64,000 bases of DNA. It comes from Wolfiporia cocos. Taxonomy: Eukaryota; Basidiomycota; Agaricomycetes; Polyporales; Phaeolaceae. The DNA is taken from assembly GCA_029448655.1 (NCBI GenBank), contig JACCLO010000009.1, forward strand, positions 558,001 through 622,000. The letters are read 5' to 3'. Positions 44,692 through 56,550 of the stretch are shown here, piece after piece (position 1 is the stretch's first letter; every line of letters starts with the position of its first letter). A program made the translations under genes and the position numbers. The notes beneath the pieces were generated by a model. That model worked only from the letters and a program-made list of their open reading frames with translations. It had not been told where the DNA came from and did no database searches.

Positions 44692-44942
44692 ATTCGTGGA
44701 CTACGGGATCATACAGAATACACTTCTACAGGTCCGAAAAATAGTCCTTATACTAGAGATGCATAGCCATCATTTACATGAAACTCCGAAAGATTTGAGC
44801 TTGGGCATATAGAAGTAGAGGCAAAACTCGGTGAGACATGCGTCCCTCTCGAAGGCGACTTCCACGCCGCAGCTCTAGCTTATCGTGTGCATAATACAAG
44901 AGCAGAATTCCACTGGCAGATACATACATAGATGTACAACGA
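44692..44942. other. Junction of duplicated units
   Basis: Spacer between MITE copy a and the 3' end of D2. The segment around 44735-44890 recurs at 48740-48850, marking the end of each unit, and that around 44885-44943 recurs at 41890-41943. Confidence 0.6.
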
Positions 44943-46486
44943 TCACAGCCGATACTGCTGCGCCTTCGGTCTCTCGAGCTTGCCGACCCTTCGCCAATAC
45001 GCCAACCACCTCCGTACATCCTCCACGCCGATATCCTTTAACGTAGGATCCGCCAATGTCGGTGATGCCCGCAGTGTCTGCGTGATCTCTACGTCAGGGA
45101 GGCCCATCGCCATCCGCCCCGTATCGAGCGTCGCAAGCAAATTCTGGTAAATCGGAATGAGCTGCAGCGCGTACAGGCGCGGGTGTGCGTGGCGCTCCTC
45201 CGCGCCTGGTGATATTTGTGACTTATGCGACTGAGCGGAGGAGGCGGCCGCGAGCGCCTGCAGACGCCGGAGCCACTCCTCGACAGGGATGAGCGGTACG
45301 CCGAGCTCGGAAGCGGCCGCTGCGGCGATGGAGTGCCACGAGACCCCGCGCGGGTGCACGATGTGTGCCGTATCGATTGTCCAGGGTGCGTGCAGAAAGT
45401 CGAGCATCGCTGCGGCGGCGATGTCAAACGGCAGCAAGTCGACGATCTGCTCATCGTCGCCATTAGTCTCAGCTCTCCTATATAGGTATAGAGAAGCGAG
45501 TGACTCACTCTTGAGTCGTCCGGCAGCCCACCTACATGTGGCGCACTCTGCACCATCGCGGGGATCCACTCGTCGGCGGCCCATGCACCTGCGCGCCCGC
45601 CTGACAGCTGGCCGACACGCACGACGATAGGATCGAGGATCGTTCGCGCTGCCGCGGTATATACGATCTGTTCGCACACCCACTTGGCTTCGGAGTAGCC
45701 GTTTGTCAGTGGGAGGGAAGGATCGACAGGACCCTCAGGAACTGAGAAGTCTCTGGGAGCACCTGAGTGATGAGAGCCTTATTAACAACGAGAGACAAGG
45801 CATTTAAATGACAATGACGTACGTTGCAGGACACATGTGCTGCTAGTGAAAAGGAGGCGTGGAGCAACGAGCAGGGGGGAGGCGAGTGCGAAATCAATTA
45901 GGCTACGTAAACTCTTTATGGCAGGTTCAAATGCAGACAGCTTTGCAACCCAGTTTACTGGCCATGCTAATGACGATATATGTGAGCAGTCATATACATA
46001 TGACTGTGATAGAGCCATCATACCATTATGAATAATGTGAGTGACGGAGTGTTGTACCTGTATATCACCGTTAATGATGCCGCATCAACCGGACGAAAAA
46101 TATCCGGTCACCTCATGGAACATGTCGTCACTAAGACCCCAGTTTACTTTTGTCAGATCACCCTCGAGAAGAACAATCTTGGGCAAGTCCAGTATCCGGG
46201 AGTTAATCCCTCGCTCTTCCAAAGCGACTGCTTGCCGAGCATGCAAGGCAGTGCCGTCCCTCGCCCTTCGATTGAACGCATACACGCGCGCAATAGCTGG
46301 AGAAAAGGCCATTGCTTCCAGTAGATGGCATCCCAAACTACCCGTTGTCCCGGTTACCAACACGATGTCTCTGTTCGTGCTGTCTACTGGTGCAACCAGT
46401 TTATCCGTTCGACGGCACGGAAATTCATTAGAGTACTTCTCTGCCATTTCGTACATATCAGCGAGACGAGTAGATGCAGAGGCCAT
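44943..46486 (-). CDS. Stand-alone NRPS-like thioester reductase (R domain), copy D2
   Basis: Same five-exon structure as D1, intact to the stop after RAQQYRL-like end (KAQQYRL). Motifs: VLVTGTTGSLGCHLLE, VYAFNRRARDG, HNAWPVNWV, YSEAK (Ser for Ala relative to D1), VRVGQLSGG. The last exon differs from D1 at roughly 22 of 168 residues. Chosen start 46486 aligns with D1; the frame is open 24 codons further up. Both copies keep catalytic residues and open frames after clear divergence, suggesting both are under selection. A 1.07-kb transposable element lies about 230 bp upstream, so its regulation probably differs from D1. Confidence 0.85.
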
Positions 46487-46715
46487 GATGGCGGTATAGA
46501 GTTGAAGACTCAGCTCGAGGGTGTGGAGGAATGACAATGAGGTGATCGACGTAGCCATGGGGCTTCAGTTTATCAGCAAGTCCACCTTTATATTAGCCCT
46601 GCACGCTATACAGTGCATGGAAGCACTCACCATGTTCTCACATTGCGGAGCTCGCATTGTGAGAAGCGGCGAGCTCAGTATGCACATAGCCACCCGAGGA
46701 TACACTACGTTCCTT

Positions 46716-47781
46716 GGTCTCGTATCCAGACGTGTATGATTATCAACCTACCACCGCAGTCGCTAACACGTCTAGGGCATTTGAACCGTGACACCCCCCG
46801 TTCCCCTGCCGCACCCCACCCCTTCTCGCCTATAACCTCCGTACTACTTGTGCCTCGGCACAGTCGCCTTTGTACCTACTTTACTGCGGCGGGATATAAG
46901 TGTATTTTCTATAGTATAGCATCTTAGGCAACTTCCTGATACAGTTGCCACTGAGCTTGAGTCTGAGGCCTTGCGGCCTGGAGTTTTGTCGCACCTCACC
47001 TCAGCTACATCACGATAACCACTCTAGATTGAGTGCGAGGCCCGGGGTTATCCAGCTAGGTTAAATAAAAGGCGCCCTGGCTCCCTTTGACGCCTAATCA
47101 TCACGGTCACATCAGCTTCGCGAAGCTGCCAAATGCCAGATCCCTGATGCAGCTGTCCGATTCCCCAGACAGCTCAATGCTCCTTTGCCCCGCTGAGGCA
47201 TGAAGGCGTTGCGTCTCTTGATTCTTTCTGTATTATATCGACAAAACTGTATGTTGCTCTAGTGCCCTCATTACTACAGTTCTGAGATCCAGCACGTATG
47301 TGCGCCAGCCATCCCGGACGGCGTAGGTAGCATCAAATACAGCAGCTATTCTTCGACGATGAGATACTTAGCCAGAGTCAGATAAATAGATGTCGAGGAC
47401 ACCACATTCTATGATGAAGGCATAAGCGAGGATGTGCGGGCAAGAGTATAATTGACGCAGTAAATACTGGTACTGTTGGATATAATCTTGAGCAGATAGA
47501 TTCGATTGAGGAAGATGAAGTGGAATCATCCTCCTTCATTAGCGAGATGATATACAGCAACGATATTACATGTGTATGGGGAAGGATACTACAGTAGCAA
47601 AAAAATGAGAGTGGCACTCAAGGATCGGACAGCTACATGATCATGGACTTGGCGTTTGGTAGCTTCGCGAAGCTGATGTGACCGTGATGATTGGGCGTCA
47701 AATGGGACGGGGGTGTTTCGTTTCAAATGTCCCAGACGTGTTAGCGACTGCGGTGGTAGGGTGTGAGTCATGTACGAGACC
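46716..47781. mobile_element. TIR element in the D2 upstream region, with nested insertion
   Basis: Bounded by inverted GGTCTCGTA...TACGAGACC and flanked by ACGTTCCT (46707-46714) and ACGTTCCC (47783-47790), an 8-bp duplication with one change. D1's matching site is uninterrupted. The arms carry two further inverted blocks: ACCACCGCAGTCGCTAACAC (about 46752 and 47735) and a roughly 55-bp block at 47094-47150 / 47648-47705. In the left arm these blocks are separated by about 285 extra bases (46805-47090), a likely nested insertion. 8-9-bp duplications occur in hAT and Mutator-like elements; no transposase is present. Confidence 0.75.
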
Positions 47782-48217
47782 AACGTTCCCCGTTTCTCGG
47801 ACTGTATAGTATGAGCGCTCTGGGGGAGGAACAGGGACACATCATAATCATGCCGAATGTGGTGTATGCGATAATGGAGGTGGAGGTAGTGCGCACGACA
47901 GCATGGTTAGCGGGAACGACTAGTGAAGCGAGGATACCAAAACGGTTATAATATATACTTCATCCAGCGCCGTCTCAACTGATCGCGTCGCTGATATGTA
48001 CACGCCGATTTGATACGTCCGACAATATGCGATGTGGCGGGAAGTAAGGGAAGCTACATCATATGACCATATTCGGCTCACATGCACTGGCATAAAGTCT
48101 ATGCGTAGCGTACACAAGGTGAGCCATCACACGTGTAGCAGAATTATATCGCTTGTGTGAGCTTGGAGCCGCATGCCCTCACGCTGCATACGGACATACT
48201 AACATCAGCCCTTCAAT

Positions 48218-48688
48218 GCAATCGCAACAGCAATGCAACTGCGTTCTAGCACCGCTCCCTCCGTATCTAAGGATATGAGAACTTCGACACTATAACTGTA
48301 TTACAATCCGCACAATTCTTTTGAGTTAGTCAATGGATGAGGAGATAAAAGCTGAACAATGTTAAAAAGCATAAACCGAAGCCATGATGGGCTTCGGCTC
48401 AGTTTCCTCCTTGACGACATCCTCACTAACTTGCAATGAGCCTTCTTACTACATCTTAAGCTGAGCATATAATTTGGCGAGAAAATGTGCCAATGTACAG
48501 AGGTAGATTGCAGTCAAAGTGTGACATCAGCCACATACTTAGCTTCTCGTTGATCAGGCATGATGATGTCGGCCAGCTGCGGCGCACCGACAGCATGATG
48601 CCGTCTGATGCCGTGCGCTCGGCAGTTTGGCGACCGCGACCAATGGCGTGACTGATGCTCGGAGAGAAGCTGCATTACTGTTGCAATA
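48218..48688. mobile_element. MITE family M1, copy b
   Basis: Duplicated together with unit 2; left end core CGCAACAGCAATGCAA, right end TGCATTACTGTTGCAATA. About 470 bp. Confidence 0.65.
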
Positions 48689-48850
48689 CTTCGTAGGCTT
48701 CGGTATCACGCAGAATACACTCTGGATGCTTGAGAAGATAGTTTCTATACTAGAGGTGTAAAGCCATAATTTACAAGAAACTCCAAGAGACTTAAGCTTG
48801 GGCCCATGGAAATAGAGGCAAAACGCGGTGGGACATGCGTCCTTCCAGAA

Positions 48851-51367
48851 GGCAACTTCCGCAGCTCTACCTCCTTATCCAGATATTTGGATGACCAAGT
48901 AGAGAGCCAGGATAATACGGTTGTGAAGTTTTATAGCTGCTCTCAATCGATAGTATCCTTATCAAATCCAAAACTTCTCCAATTTTGGCGTTTCTGTATG
49001 AATAACATTGACCTGTATTTTAGGCCAAAATGTCAACAATCATATCATACATCGCCCAGATCAGAAACATCTTCGCCGAAGTAGCCTGTCAGCATTAGGG
49101 CCCAACGTAGCTGACTGAGGGCTATTTTTGTCAACATCAGGTTCGGATATATGTTTATGCCAGATCATGGTAGTCCCGACCAGCTTGAAAACATGCTTAA
49201 TTCGAATGACTTGTCGAGAGTCAGGTCATTTGTAATGGAATGGCGAGTAAGCCCAATATTGAGAGCTTGAGAATGAGCTGCATGGACTATCTGATTTGTC
49301 TGAATGCATTCTACATTCCTCTACAGGGGTTTGCTTGTTAGGCGGCTCTGCAATTTGAGCGATCTTCAAAATGATTAGAGAGCATACTTGTGTGAATAAC
49401 TCGACCTCAGAAGCTCACTCACACGGCTCTAACCTGCACGAGCTATGTTAGTGCAAGATATCTGATATACAACATCCCTGATCAGCAAGGAAACGTCGGA
49501 AATAGTGCGGTCATACTAACAGATTCCTACCAGCGAGTGGAACTTACTACCGGATGAGCGGGAATATGTCTCACATCGCGTGCCATCTTTTCCGCTATAT
49601 GCATACGATTAGGCTTGTCCTGAAGTATAGTGATGTTCTGTATGGCGTCCACCTTCAAAGTGGGGGATACACGCCCCATCTGGCTTGGGCGAATAGTGGG
49701 AAGGATTGCGCGGAACCGACAGACAGTATCGAGACATAGTGCTCCGATGGCTCGCATCATTGAATGCTCTTGATATTTCGATTTGAAGCAGCATCCCACG
49801 TACTCCTACACGGAGGTGTCCCAGCAGAAGTTACAATGGACATGCTACATTGCAATCAATGCAACACTCGAAGTCGAAACATGTTTGCCGGCACGTCCTG
49901 CCATGGGTGCAAGTCATAACGCGATATGTAATCTATGATCAAGGACAATGACCGCCGAGCAGGCGTTGGTGAAGCTAGTGGTGGTAATCATTGATCAATC
50001 GATCATGTACAGATCTCCGTCGGATGCTCTTATCGATGTTGCTTGACATCGTTCAAGCTATACCTCCTCACTGTTTTGAATCCACCTAGATGGAAATGTA
50101 TGCATCGCACAAGAGTCATAGCGTCAGAATTCTCAAAGAATATGAAGCAGAGGGAGTGCTGTCGCGACTGCATTGACGGCACACCGAGAATTACCGGAAG
50201 TCCACGCGTGACGTGTTTTACCGCACAACCCCGCGCGCCGGCTCTGGCGGCTGCGGTGCGCGACCGGCGCAGACCCGGTGGGTGGGGGGCGCGCCCCGCG
50301 GCGAGGCGGCGCGGGCCGGGTCTCATCTGCGTGGCCGCCGCTGCACGTCCAGCGGTTGGAAGCCTCATCGGTCTTGTTTCCTGCCGCGGACCTGCCCGTC
50401 GGCGCAGCGCAGACTCAGACCGGGTCGGGGGGCCGCGCGCGGGCGGGTCGGCAGTACTAGTGCCACGAGACGAGACAGACAGGTGGCTCTCCGTTGGCGC
50501 GTCGTGACAGTTTGCGTAGCACCATGCGCCGACGATCACGTGCATACTGCCGCGTTGGGCCGTGGCGGGCGCCTCTGCGCGATCTGTCGACGTGTTTTGG
50601 CCGACCCCATCGACTGAATTGAAGATATATGCATTACATGCATTATAAGATTACATTGAAAACAACTACTTAGATCATTGTATGTATACAGGAGGGTGCT
50701 GGTGCATATAACGCCGACGCCTAAGTACTCAGCACTAAGTCCACGCCCGATCTACAGCTTGACTACGAAGATGAGGTCGACGCATCGATGACTTGGTCGC
50801 AGTGCTACGACGATCACTGCATATCCTTGAGGACCAACAAGACGTCCCGCGCGGAGTCATGCTGGCTCAAAAGTGCAGCACGTATGAATGAAGCCACTCA
50901 TCCGCTGACAAAATGATCTTAGTCATGAATAGCGTCGTATAGCGAATTCGATTAATGTCTTCTATTACAAGTACTATAGTAAATAATCGCGCCGCGAGCT
51001 TCTGTCATTTTGATATCCAGCGTCCATGCACACATGGACGGCGACCAACTTACAATGTATTATATTCTGCCTTTATAAGCTGCCGCAGCTTTGGGGTCTT
51101 CAACGTTCGTACGTGGCAGCGACCGCTGGGAAACGCACGTGATCTTCGGGAGAGAGAGAGAGAACGACATGTATATCCCGCGTCAGTACTATCACTGGCC
51201 CACATATGCAACTTTTTCGCATGTCCCGCCGAGTTTTGCCTCTATCTTCATGAAACCAAGCCCAAATCCCTCGGTATTTTTTTAAATGATAGCTATGCAT
51301 CTCTAGTATACGATATATTTTTTCGAACCTCCGAAAGTGCATGCTGCATGATACCGAAGCCCGTAAA
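48851..51367. other. Gene-poor region
   Basis: No supported gene; only short frames. It contains the GC-rich tract described separately and otherwise AT-rich sequence. A GAGAGAGAGAG run lies near 51150. Confidence 0.45.
50215..50475. other. Extreme GC-rich tract
   Basis: About 260 bp rich in CGCG and GGGG runs (for example GGGTGGGGGGCGCGCC), abruptly set in AT-rich surroundings. Frames open on both strands simply because stops are rare here. Possibly inserted sequence or a CpG-rich promoter remnant. Confidence 0.5.
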
Positions 51368-51849
51368 GCATCGCAACAGCAATGCAACTTTTCTCCGAGC
51401 ATCAGTCACGCCATCAGTCACGATCGCCAAACTGCCGAACGCGCGGCATCAAATGGCATGACGCCATTGGTGCATTACAACAAGCCAGCAGGCATCAGAG
51501 GCTGAGTTCAGATTTGCCGATTGAGGATGTGGCTGATGTCACACTTTGACTGCAATCTGCCTCTCTATATTGACACAATGCACATTTCCCCTCGGAAAAT
51601 TACATGTTAAGCCTCAAGTATATTGAGAAGACGTGTTGTTATTTTGGAAGGATTTCGTCAAGGTGAAGGCTGAGCCGAAGTCCATCAATAACTCTGATTG
51701 ACATTGTTCATTTTTTCCTCTTCATCTACTAGAGTTTTTATTTGACAAGATCATGCAGATTGTCATATAGTCATAGTGTACAAATATTCATAATTTTTGA
51801 ATTCGAAGGAGGGGAACTAGAGGCGAAATTGCATTGCTGTTGCGATTGC
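51368..51849. mobile_element. MITE family M1, copy c (inverted)
   Basis: About 480 bp, opposite orientation to copies a and b. Ends TCGCAACAGCAATGCAA and TTGCATTGCTGTTGCGA are nearly perfect inverted repeats, the best preserved of the family. Confidence 0.7.
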
Positions 51850-53699
51850 ATATGTGAGCCAGTGATAGTAGGCTAAGTACAGTAGCGAAGTAACCGGTAA
51901 TGGTACGCGAAAATATTCATCACGTGATCTTCGGCGCTTGGTGCTACGCAAACCCGCTGGGTAATTAACCTCAAGTGTTGGCGCGTGGTGGCAGGCGCAT
52001 GGGAGGGGCTGGGCTGCGGGAGCTGTCGCTAGATGGTTGTTTGCGAAGAGTGGAGGGATCGTGGGTGGGAGTCGGCGGTGTAGCACGGAGGACGGTCTGC
52101 ACGCGACGCGGCGCGCTCGGAGGGGGCACGCAGCTGGCCATAGTGCTCAGACATACCGACCGATGCACCGCGGCAAAGCGGGTGTATGAGGGGCATCTAC
52201 GCGTGTGACTGGGTGGACATACTCGTCGTATTCAATGGGCGTTTGTTCATCAAGGGCTATGAAGAGCACTCGCCGGGCGCAAGACGTAATGGCCCTCATG
52301 TACATCAAGGCTTTTCATCCGCTATGATTGAATTGCAATTGTGACTCTGCCCTAACACTCCCTGAGAAAAGGTGCCTGGCATTTCCGTACGTACACGACG
52401 TGGCGCGCGAGGTGTGCCTGGCCTAACAGCGAGCTTATCGCATTACGTGGGTGGCAGCCGTCGGGCATGCCAAGTGAAGATACGAGATGCACGGGAATGA
52501 GGCGTCGGCCGAGGCCAAGCCACTCCGAGCCGTCATGCGAGAGCTGCACTAATGGGCGAGGCATTATAGAGCACATGGCGCAGAAATCCTTGAAGATCAC
52601 AGTTGGTTAGCTAGTCAAGATCACAATTGCAGGCGCCTGTAGGCATCCTGGACCTCCTCTCCGCATCCATACACGGCGACGGTGCATCGCATCGCCACCC
52701 CGCATAGGAACCCCATACTTCGAGCCCGACGATCGCGCGGGCATCTCGACCCCACGAAGAACAGTCTGGGGTAGATAACGGATGGAGCGTCTCCTGTAGC
52801 ACCGGCAGCCGGTGCGTCGCAGGCCCGGTGCGCAGGCCGCGCGCATCGCCGTCGGGCGCGGGCGGGCAGGCGAAAGCAGTTGACGCTATCGCGGGGTGGA
52901 AGAGCTATGCCTCCCGCGCGGAAGCAGCGCGCGGGTGGCGCATGCGCGCAGCTGTCCATGTCGGCGTTGGAAATACGTTGTTCATGTGTGTTTCAGCGCG
53001 AATGCTATATCTGTCGCAGACCGTCGTCGCACGGATGGCGCGGCGAGTCGTTGTGCGGCTGGGCGTGGGTGCGCACCGCCATGGCGGCGGGACGGCACGC
53101 CGTTGTGCAGTGTGCGTCCGAACCGCGCAGCAATCTCAGCTGCATAGAGTTCTATGACATCTTGACAGAGCCTGGGTATCCTGACTCATGCGCGTGATCC
53201 TTGCCGCTAGTGTGCGCCGGTGCGCCCCCGCAGCTTGCTCAGGAGGTGTGCGGCGTGCGGGGCGCGGAGCGGCAGCAGCCAGGATCGGTGGCTGGAGGAC
53301 GTTGCTATCTGCGGTGCCGCTAGCGATCGCGTCTCCACCCCGCGTACGCATTCAGACTCCGCGCGCCCTGGTGCTCGCACAGAACGTGGCCCGTGCGGCG
53401 GCGGCGGCGTCGTGTCTGCCCAGCTGTGTCGCAGGCAGCTCGACGGGAGTGCGGTGCGTTCCTAGGATTATGGAATTGGTGCAGCAGGCGCTGTCTGGGC
53501 ACAGATCGATTACGGACAGATCTGTGTCGGGCTCGTCGCGGCGCGGCTATCGGCCAATCACGTTCGGCCCGTTTATCTGCAGCGCAGTCCATTTATCGCG
53601 CTCGTGCCAGCGCGCTCGCCCTTCTTCTTCTTCCTTTCCCGAAGGCGAGTAGCTAGGTGTCGAAGCGCTCCTGCACCGCTCGCGAGCCGCTAATTCACC
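51850..53699. other. Gene-free, GC-rich upstream region of the ammonium transporter
   Basis: No supported gene. From about 52800 to the ATG at 53700 the sequence is very GC-rich, with open shadow frames in several phases. Its position suggests the transporter's promoter and 5' leader. A pyrimidine stretch (CTTCTTCTTCCTTTCCC, about 53621-53640) lies about 60 bp upstream of the ATG, as is common near fungal transcription starts. Confidence 0.45.
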
Positions 53700-55565
53700 A
53701 TGGTCAACGTTACCTACGACAGCTGTGAGTCCCGTCGCATATCGTCAGCCGCGTCCCGCTCACGCACGCACGCGACACAGCTGGCGACCTTGAGTGGTAC
53801 GACCCAGCAAGTGCTACAACCTATGTCTACAACCTCGGCGACATCGCCTGGGTCCTCTGCTCGACTGCCCTCGTCTGGATCATGATTCCCGGCGTCGGCT
53901 TCTTCTACTCGGGCCTCCTCAGGCGCAAGAATGCACTGAGCATGATCTGGATGTGCATGATGACCGTCGCCGTCGTCTCCTTCCAGTGGTTCTTCTGGGG
54001 GTGAGTCTCCTACTTTCGTCTCTTCCGCTCGTGTCATCTGCGTGTGCAATTCCCTGGCTGCGTCCTGCATCGACTGTGTGCACCCCATCTGCGGTACACA
54101 ACGGGAACTTATGCTCTCCTGCGTCGATCACGGCTCCCTGTGCGATTCCACATCGGAGCGACGGCGATGCGATGCTCTGCAAACCATGGTACCCCCATTG
54201 CTATGCTCGGTCGCTGCTCATGGCGCGTCATCGGAAGAACATTCATCGAGCGCGTCAACTGTGCACGCGGACGCTCACATCGCGGCGCTCACTGAGCCTC
54301 AGTCTCTACTCCCGCTGGATACCGATACCCGAGAGCTGCTGTATTCTTGCATTTGCCATCTACCGTGTCCGTCGCGCACAAGGACCGCCTGCTTGCTACG
54401 GTGCCCATGCACCGACGCGTGGGATGCGCGACGAGTCTGGCTGTGAGTCGTTGGCAGCCAAGCTCCGAGCCGCAGACGCTCTTGTGGCTCCGTGCCTCAG
54501 TTTTATGAACAATGACGCAGCACATGGGACGATGCCCACTTGGTGCCTTGTCTGCGGATGGCTCCCGTGGGACCAGCCTGCTGCTCGCAGAATCAGCACA
54601 TCGGTCCACATGGCAGACCAGGGGAGTCCTGGCCAGTTAATGACGGATGAATGCTCGCTCGGAGGTCGCAACTGCCGCCCCAGCGTCTGCGCATGCGTTC
54701 GGGTGGTTCTCGAGCACGAGTTCTGGACCACAGACGACGCGCCGCGAGCGATCTGTTCTGTCGGCGCCGTCCTTGCGCCAGTGGATGCTGCCGCGCGAGG
54801 GTTAATCGCACAGGCGCACATACGCCGTGCATCACGTCAAACGGCTCTGGAAGCGCTGCCAGCGACTCCAATATGATGGCAGTGTGAGACTTCTTCCCGC
54901 CCCAACTATGTGGGCTGTACGTTGTCAGTCTATCGGTGAACTCAGGACAGATAGAGATGATTCTTGGATTGGATCGTTTGATGACCCTCGCATGGGCCTC
55001 CCGCACACTCAGATTGCACCACATTCTTCCGGTGACCTGACTGACGCGTCAATCTCCAGCTTCTCGCTCGCATTCAGCGATACAGCGACGAATCACTACA
55101 TCGGGAACCTCGACTACTTCGGGCTCAAGGGCGTGCTCGAGAAACCGTCCGTCGGCAGCTCACGGATCCCCTCAATAGCGTTCTGCGTCTTCCAGCTCAT
55201 GTTCGCGGCGATCACGTACGTCCCCTTCACCTGTGACCACGCGCGCGGTGCTGACGGCACGCAGGCCGATGCTCGCGATCGGCGCGTTCGCGGAGCGGGG
55301 GCGGCTGGGGCCGATCATGGTGTTCGTGTTCGTGTGGTCGACGCTCGTGTACGACCCGATCGCGTGCTGGACGTGGAACACGTCCGGGTGGGCGAACCGG
55401 CTCGGCGGGCTCGACTTTGCGGGCGGGACACCGGTGCACATCTCGTCGGGGACGGCGGCGCTCGCGATCTCGATCTACCTCGGGCGGCGGCGCGGGTACG
55501 GGACGGAGCGGCTGGCGTACAAGCCGCACAACACGAGCTACGTCGTCCTCGGCACCGTCTTCCTC

Positions 55566-55598
<33 letters not shown>

Positions 55599-56550
55599 GC
55601 GCTCAGCGCGAACCTGCGCGCCGTGCAGGCGTGCATTGTCACCAACCTCGCCGCGAGCGTCGGCGGGCTCACGTGGATGCTCTGGGTGGGTGCTGCGGTG
55701 TATGGACATGGCGGACGTGTGCTGATGGGCGTGCAGGACTACCGGCTGGAACGCAAGTGGTCGACGGTCGGGTTCTGCTCCGGGGCCATCGCCGGCCTCG
55801 TCGCGATCACGCCAGGCTCTGGATTCGTCGGTTCCCGTGAGTCGCGCGCATTTCCCTGTCGCTCTTGCAGCGGCGCTGACGCCGGCCGATCCCCACAGCC
55901 GCGGCGGTCCTGTTCGGCTTCATGGCCGGCACGGTCTGCAACTTTGCGACGCAGCTCAAGTTCTACTTTGGCTACGACGACTGTCTCGACGTGCGTTCCC
56001 GATCCGTCGCTGCGACGCTCCGCAACCGCTCACACACTACCCGCAGATCTTCGCGTCGCACGCGATCGGCGGCGTCGTCGGGAACGTCCTCACCGGGCTC
56101 TTCACGCAAGCGAGCGTGGCGAACTTTGACAAGATAACGGTGATCGCGGGCGGGTGGTTGGACCACCACTACGTGCAGCTCGGGTACCAGCTCGCGGACT
56201 CGGTGTCGGGCATGAGCTACTCGTTCGTGGTGACGACCGCGATCCTGTGGGCGATGCACTTCATCCCCGGCCTGCGCCTGCGCGCGTCGGAGGAGGCGGA
56301 GATCATCGGCATCGACGACACCGAGATGGGCGAGTTCGCGTACGACTACGTCGCGCTCGACGCCGCGCAGGGGTTCGGCGAGGACGACACGCGCGAGGTC
56401 GCAGGCCTGCCCGCGCCCGGCGGCGGCCGCGAGCCCGAGCACCACAAGCACGCGCATGCCGCGCACCATGCCGCGGACATCATCGTGCACGAGAGCCATC
56501 AGAGCGTGAGCACGGAGAGCGACCCCGAGAAGCACGCGGACAGTGCGTGA
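53700..56550 (+). CDS. Ammonium transporter, AMT/MEP family
   Basis: Seven exons in phase: 53700-53724, 53781-54000, 55060-55215, 55265-55685, 55737-55836, 55899-55990, 56047-56550; 505 aa, the usual length. Motifs: GDIAWVLCSTALVWIMIPG, FFYSGLLRRKNALSMIW, FCVFQLMFAAITPMLAIGA, VYDPIACWTW and GLDFAGGTPVHISSG. The last holds the conserved Asp and the first pore His; the second pore His is in IFASHAIGGVVGN. About 11 membrane segments and a long acidic/His-rich cytosolic tail (REPEHHKHAHAAHH). It imports ammonium at the plasma membrane; some fungal members also signal nitrogen starvation. The second intron is 1,059 nt whereas all others are 49-62 nt. Confidence 0.92.

Larger units (their letters stand above)
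41868..44877. repeat. Segmental duplication, unit 1
   Basis: About 3.0 kb containing the R-domain gene D1, its upstream region and MITE copy a. It matches unit 2 (44878 to about 48850) in order and orientation throughout, at roughly 85-90% where counted. The left edge is near ACAAGAGCAGG (41890) and the unit joins directly to unit 2. Confidence 0.8.
44878..48850. repeat. Segmental duplication, unit 2 (with 1.07-kb insertion)
   Basis: Second tandem unit: D2, upstream region, MITE copy b. After removal of the element at 46716-47781 its length equals unit 1. Matching ends near 48850 (GAAGGC.ACTTCC.C). Confidence 0.8.

Noticed and set aside
46805..47090. tRNA-derived SINE in the left arm of the 46.7-kb element
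   Set aside because: I could not find convincing A and B boxes; recorded only as a nested insertion.
50043..50545. 150-170-codon frames on both strands in the GC-rich tract
   Set aside because: Simultaneously open on both strands, Arg/Ala/Gly-rich and motif-free; explained by lack of stop codons at high GC.
52828..53656. Several 80-150-codon frames upstream of the ammonium transporter
   Set aside because: Overlapping in multiple phases without motifs or splice structure; composition effect.
53794..54876. A 360-codon plus-strand frame across ammonium transporter exon 2 and its long intron
   Set aside because: It is out of frame with the clearly conserved transporter exon, is Arg/Cys-rich as expected of a shadow in GC-rich DNA, and has no motif.
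55227..56535. Minus-strand frames of 160 and 187 codons opposite the transporter
   Set aside because: Antisense shadows rich in Arg/Val/His; the plus strand encodes unambiguous AMT motifs.
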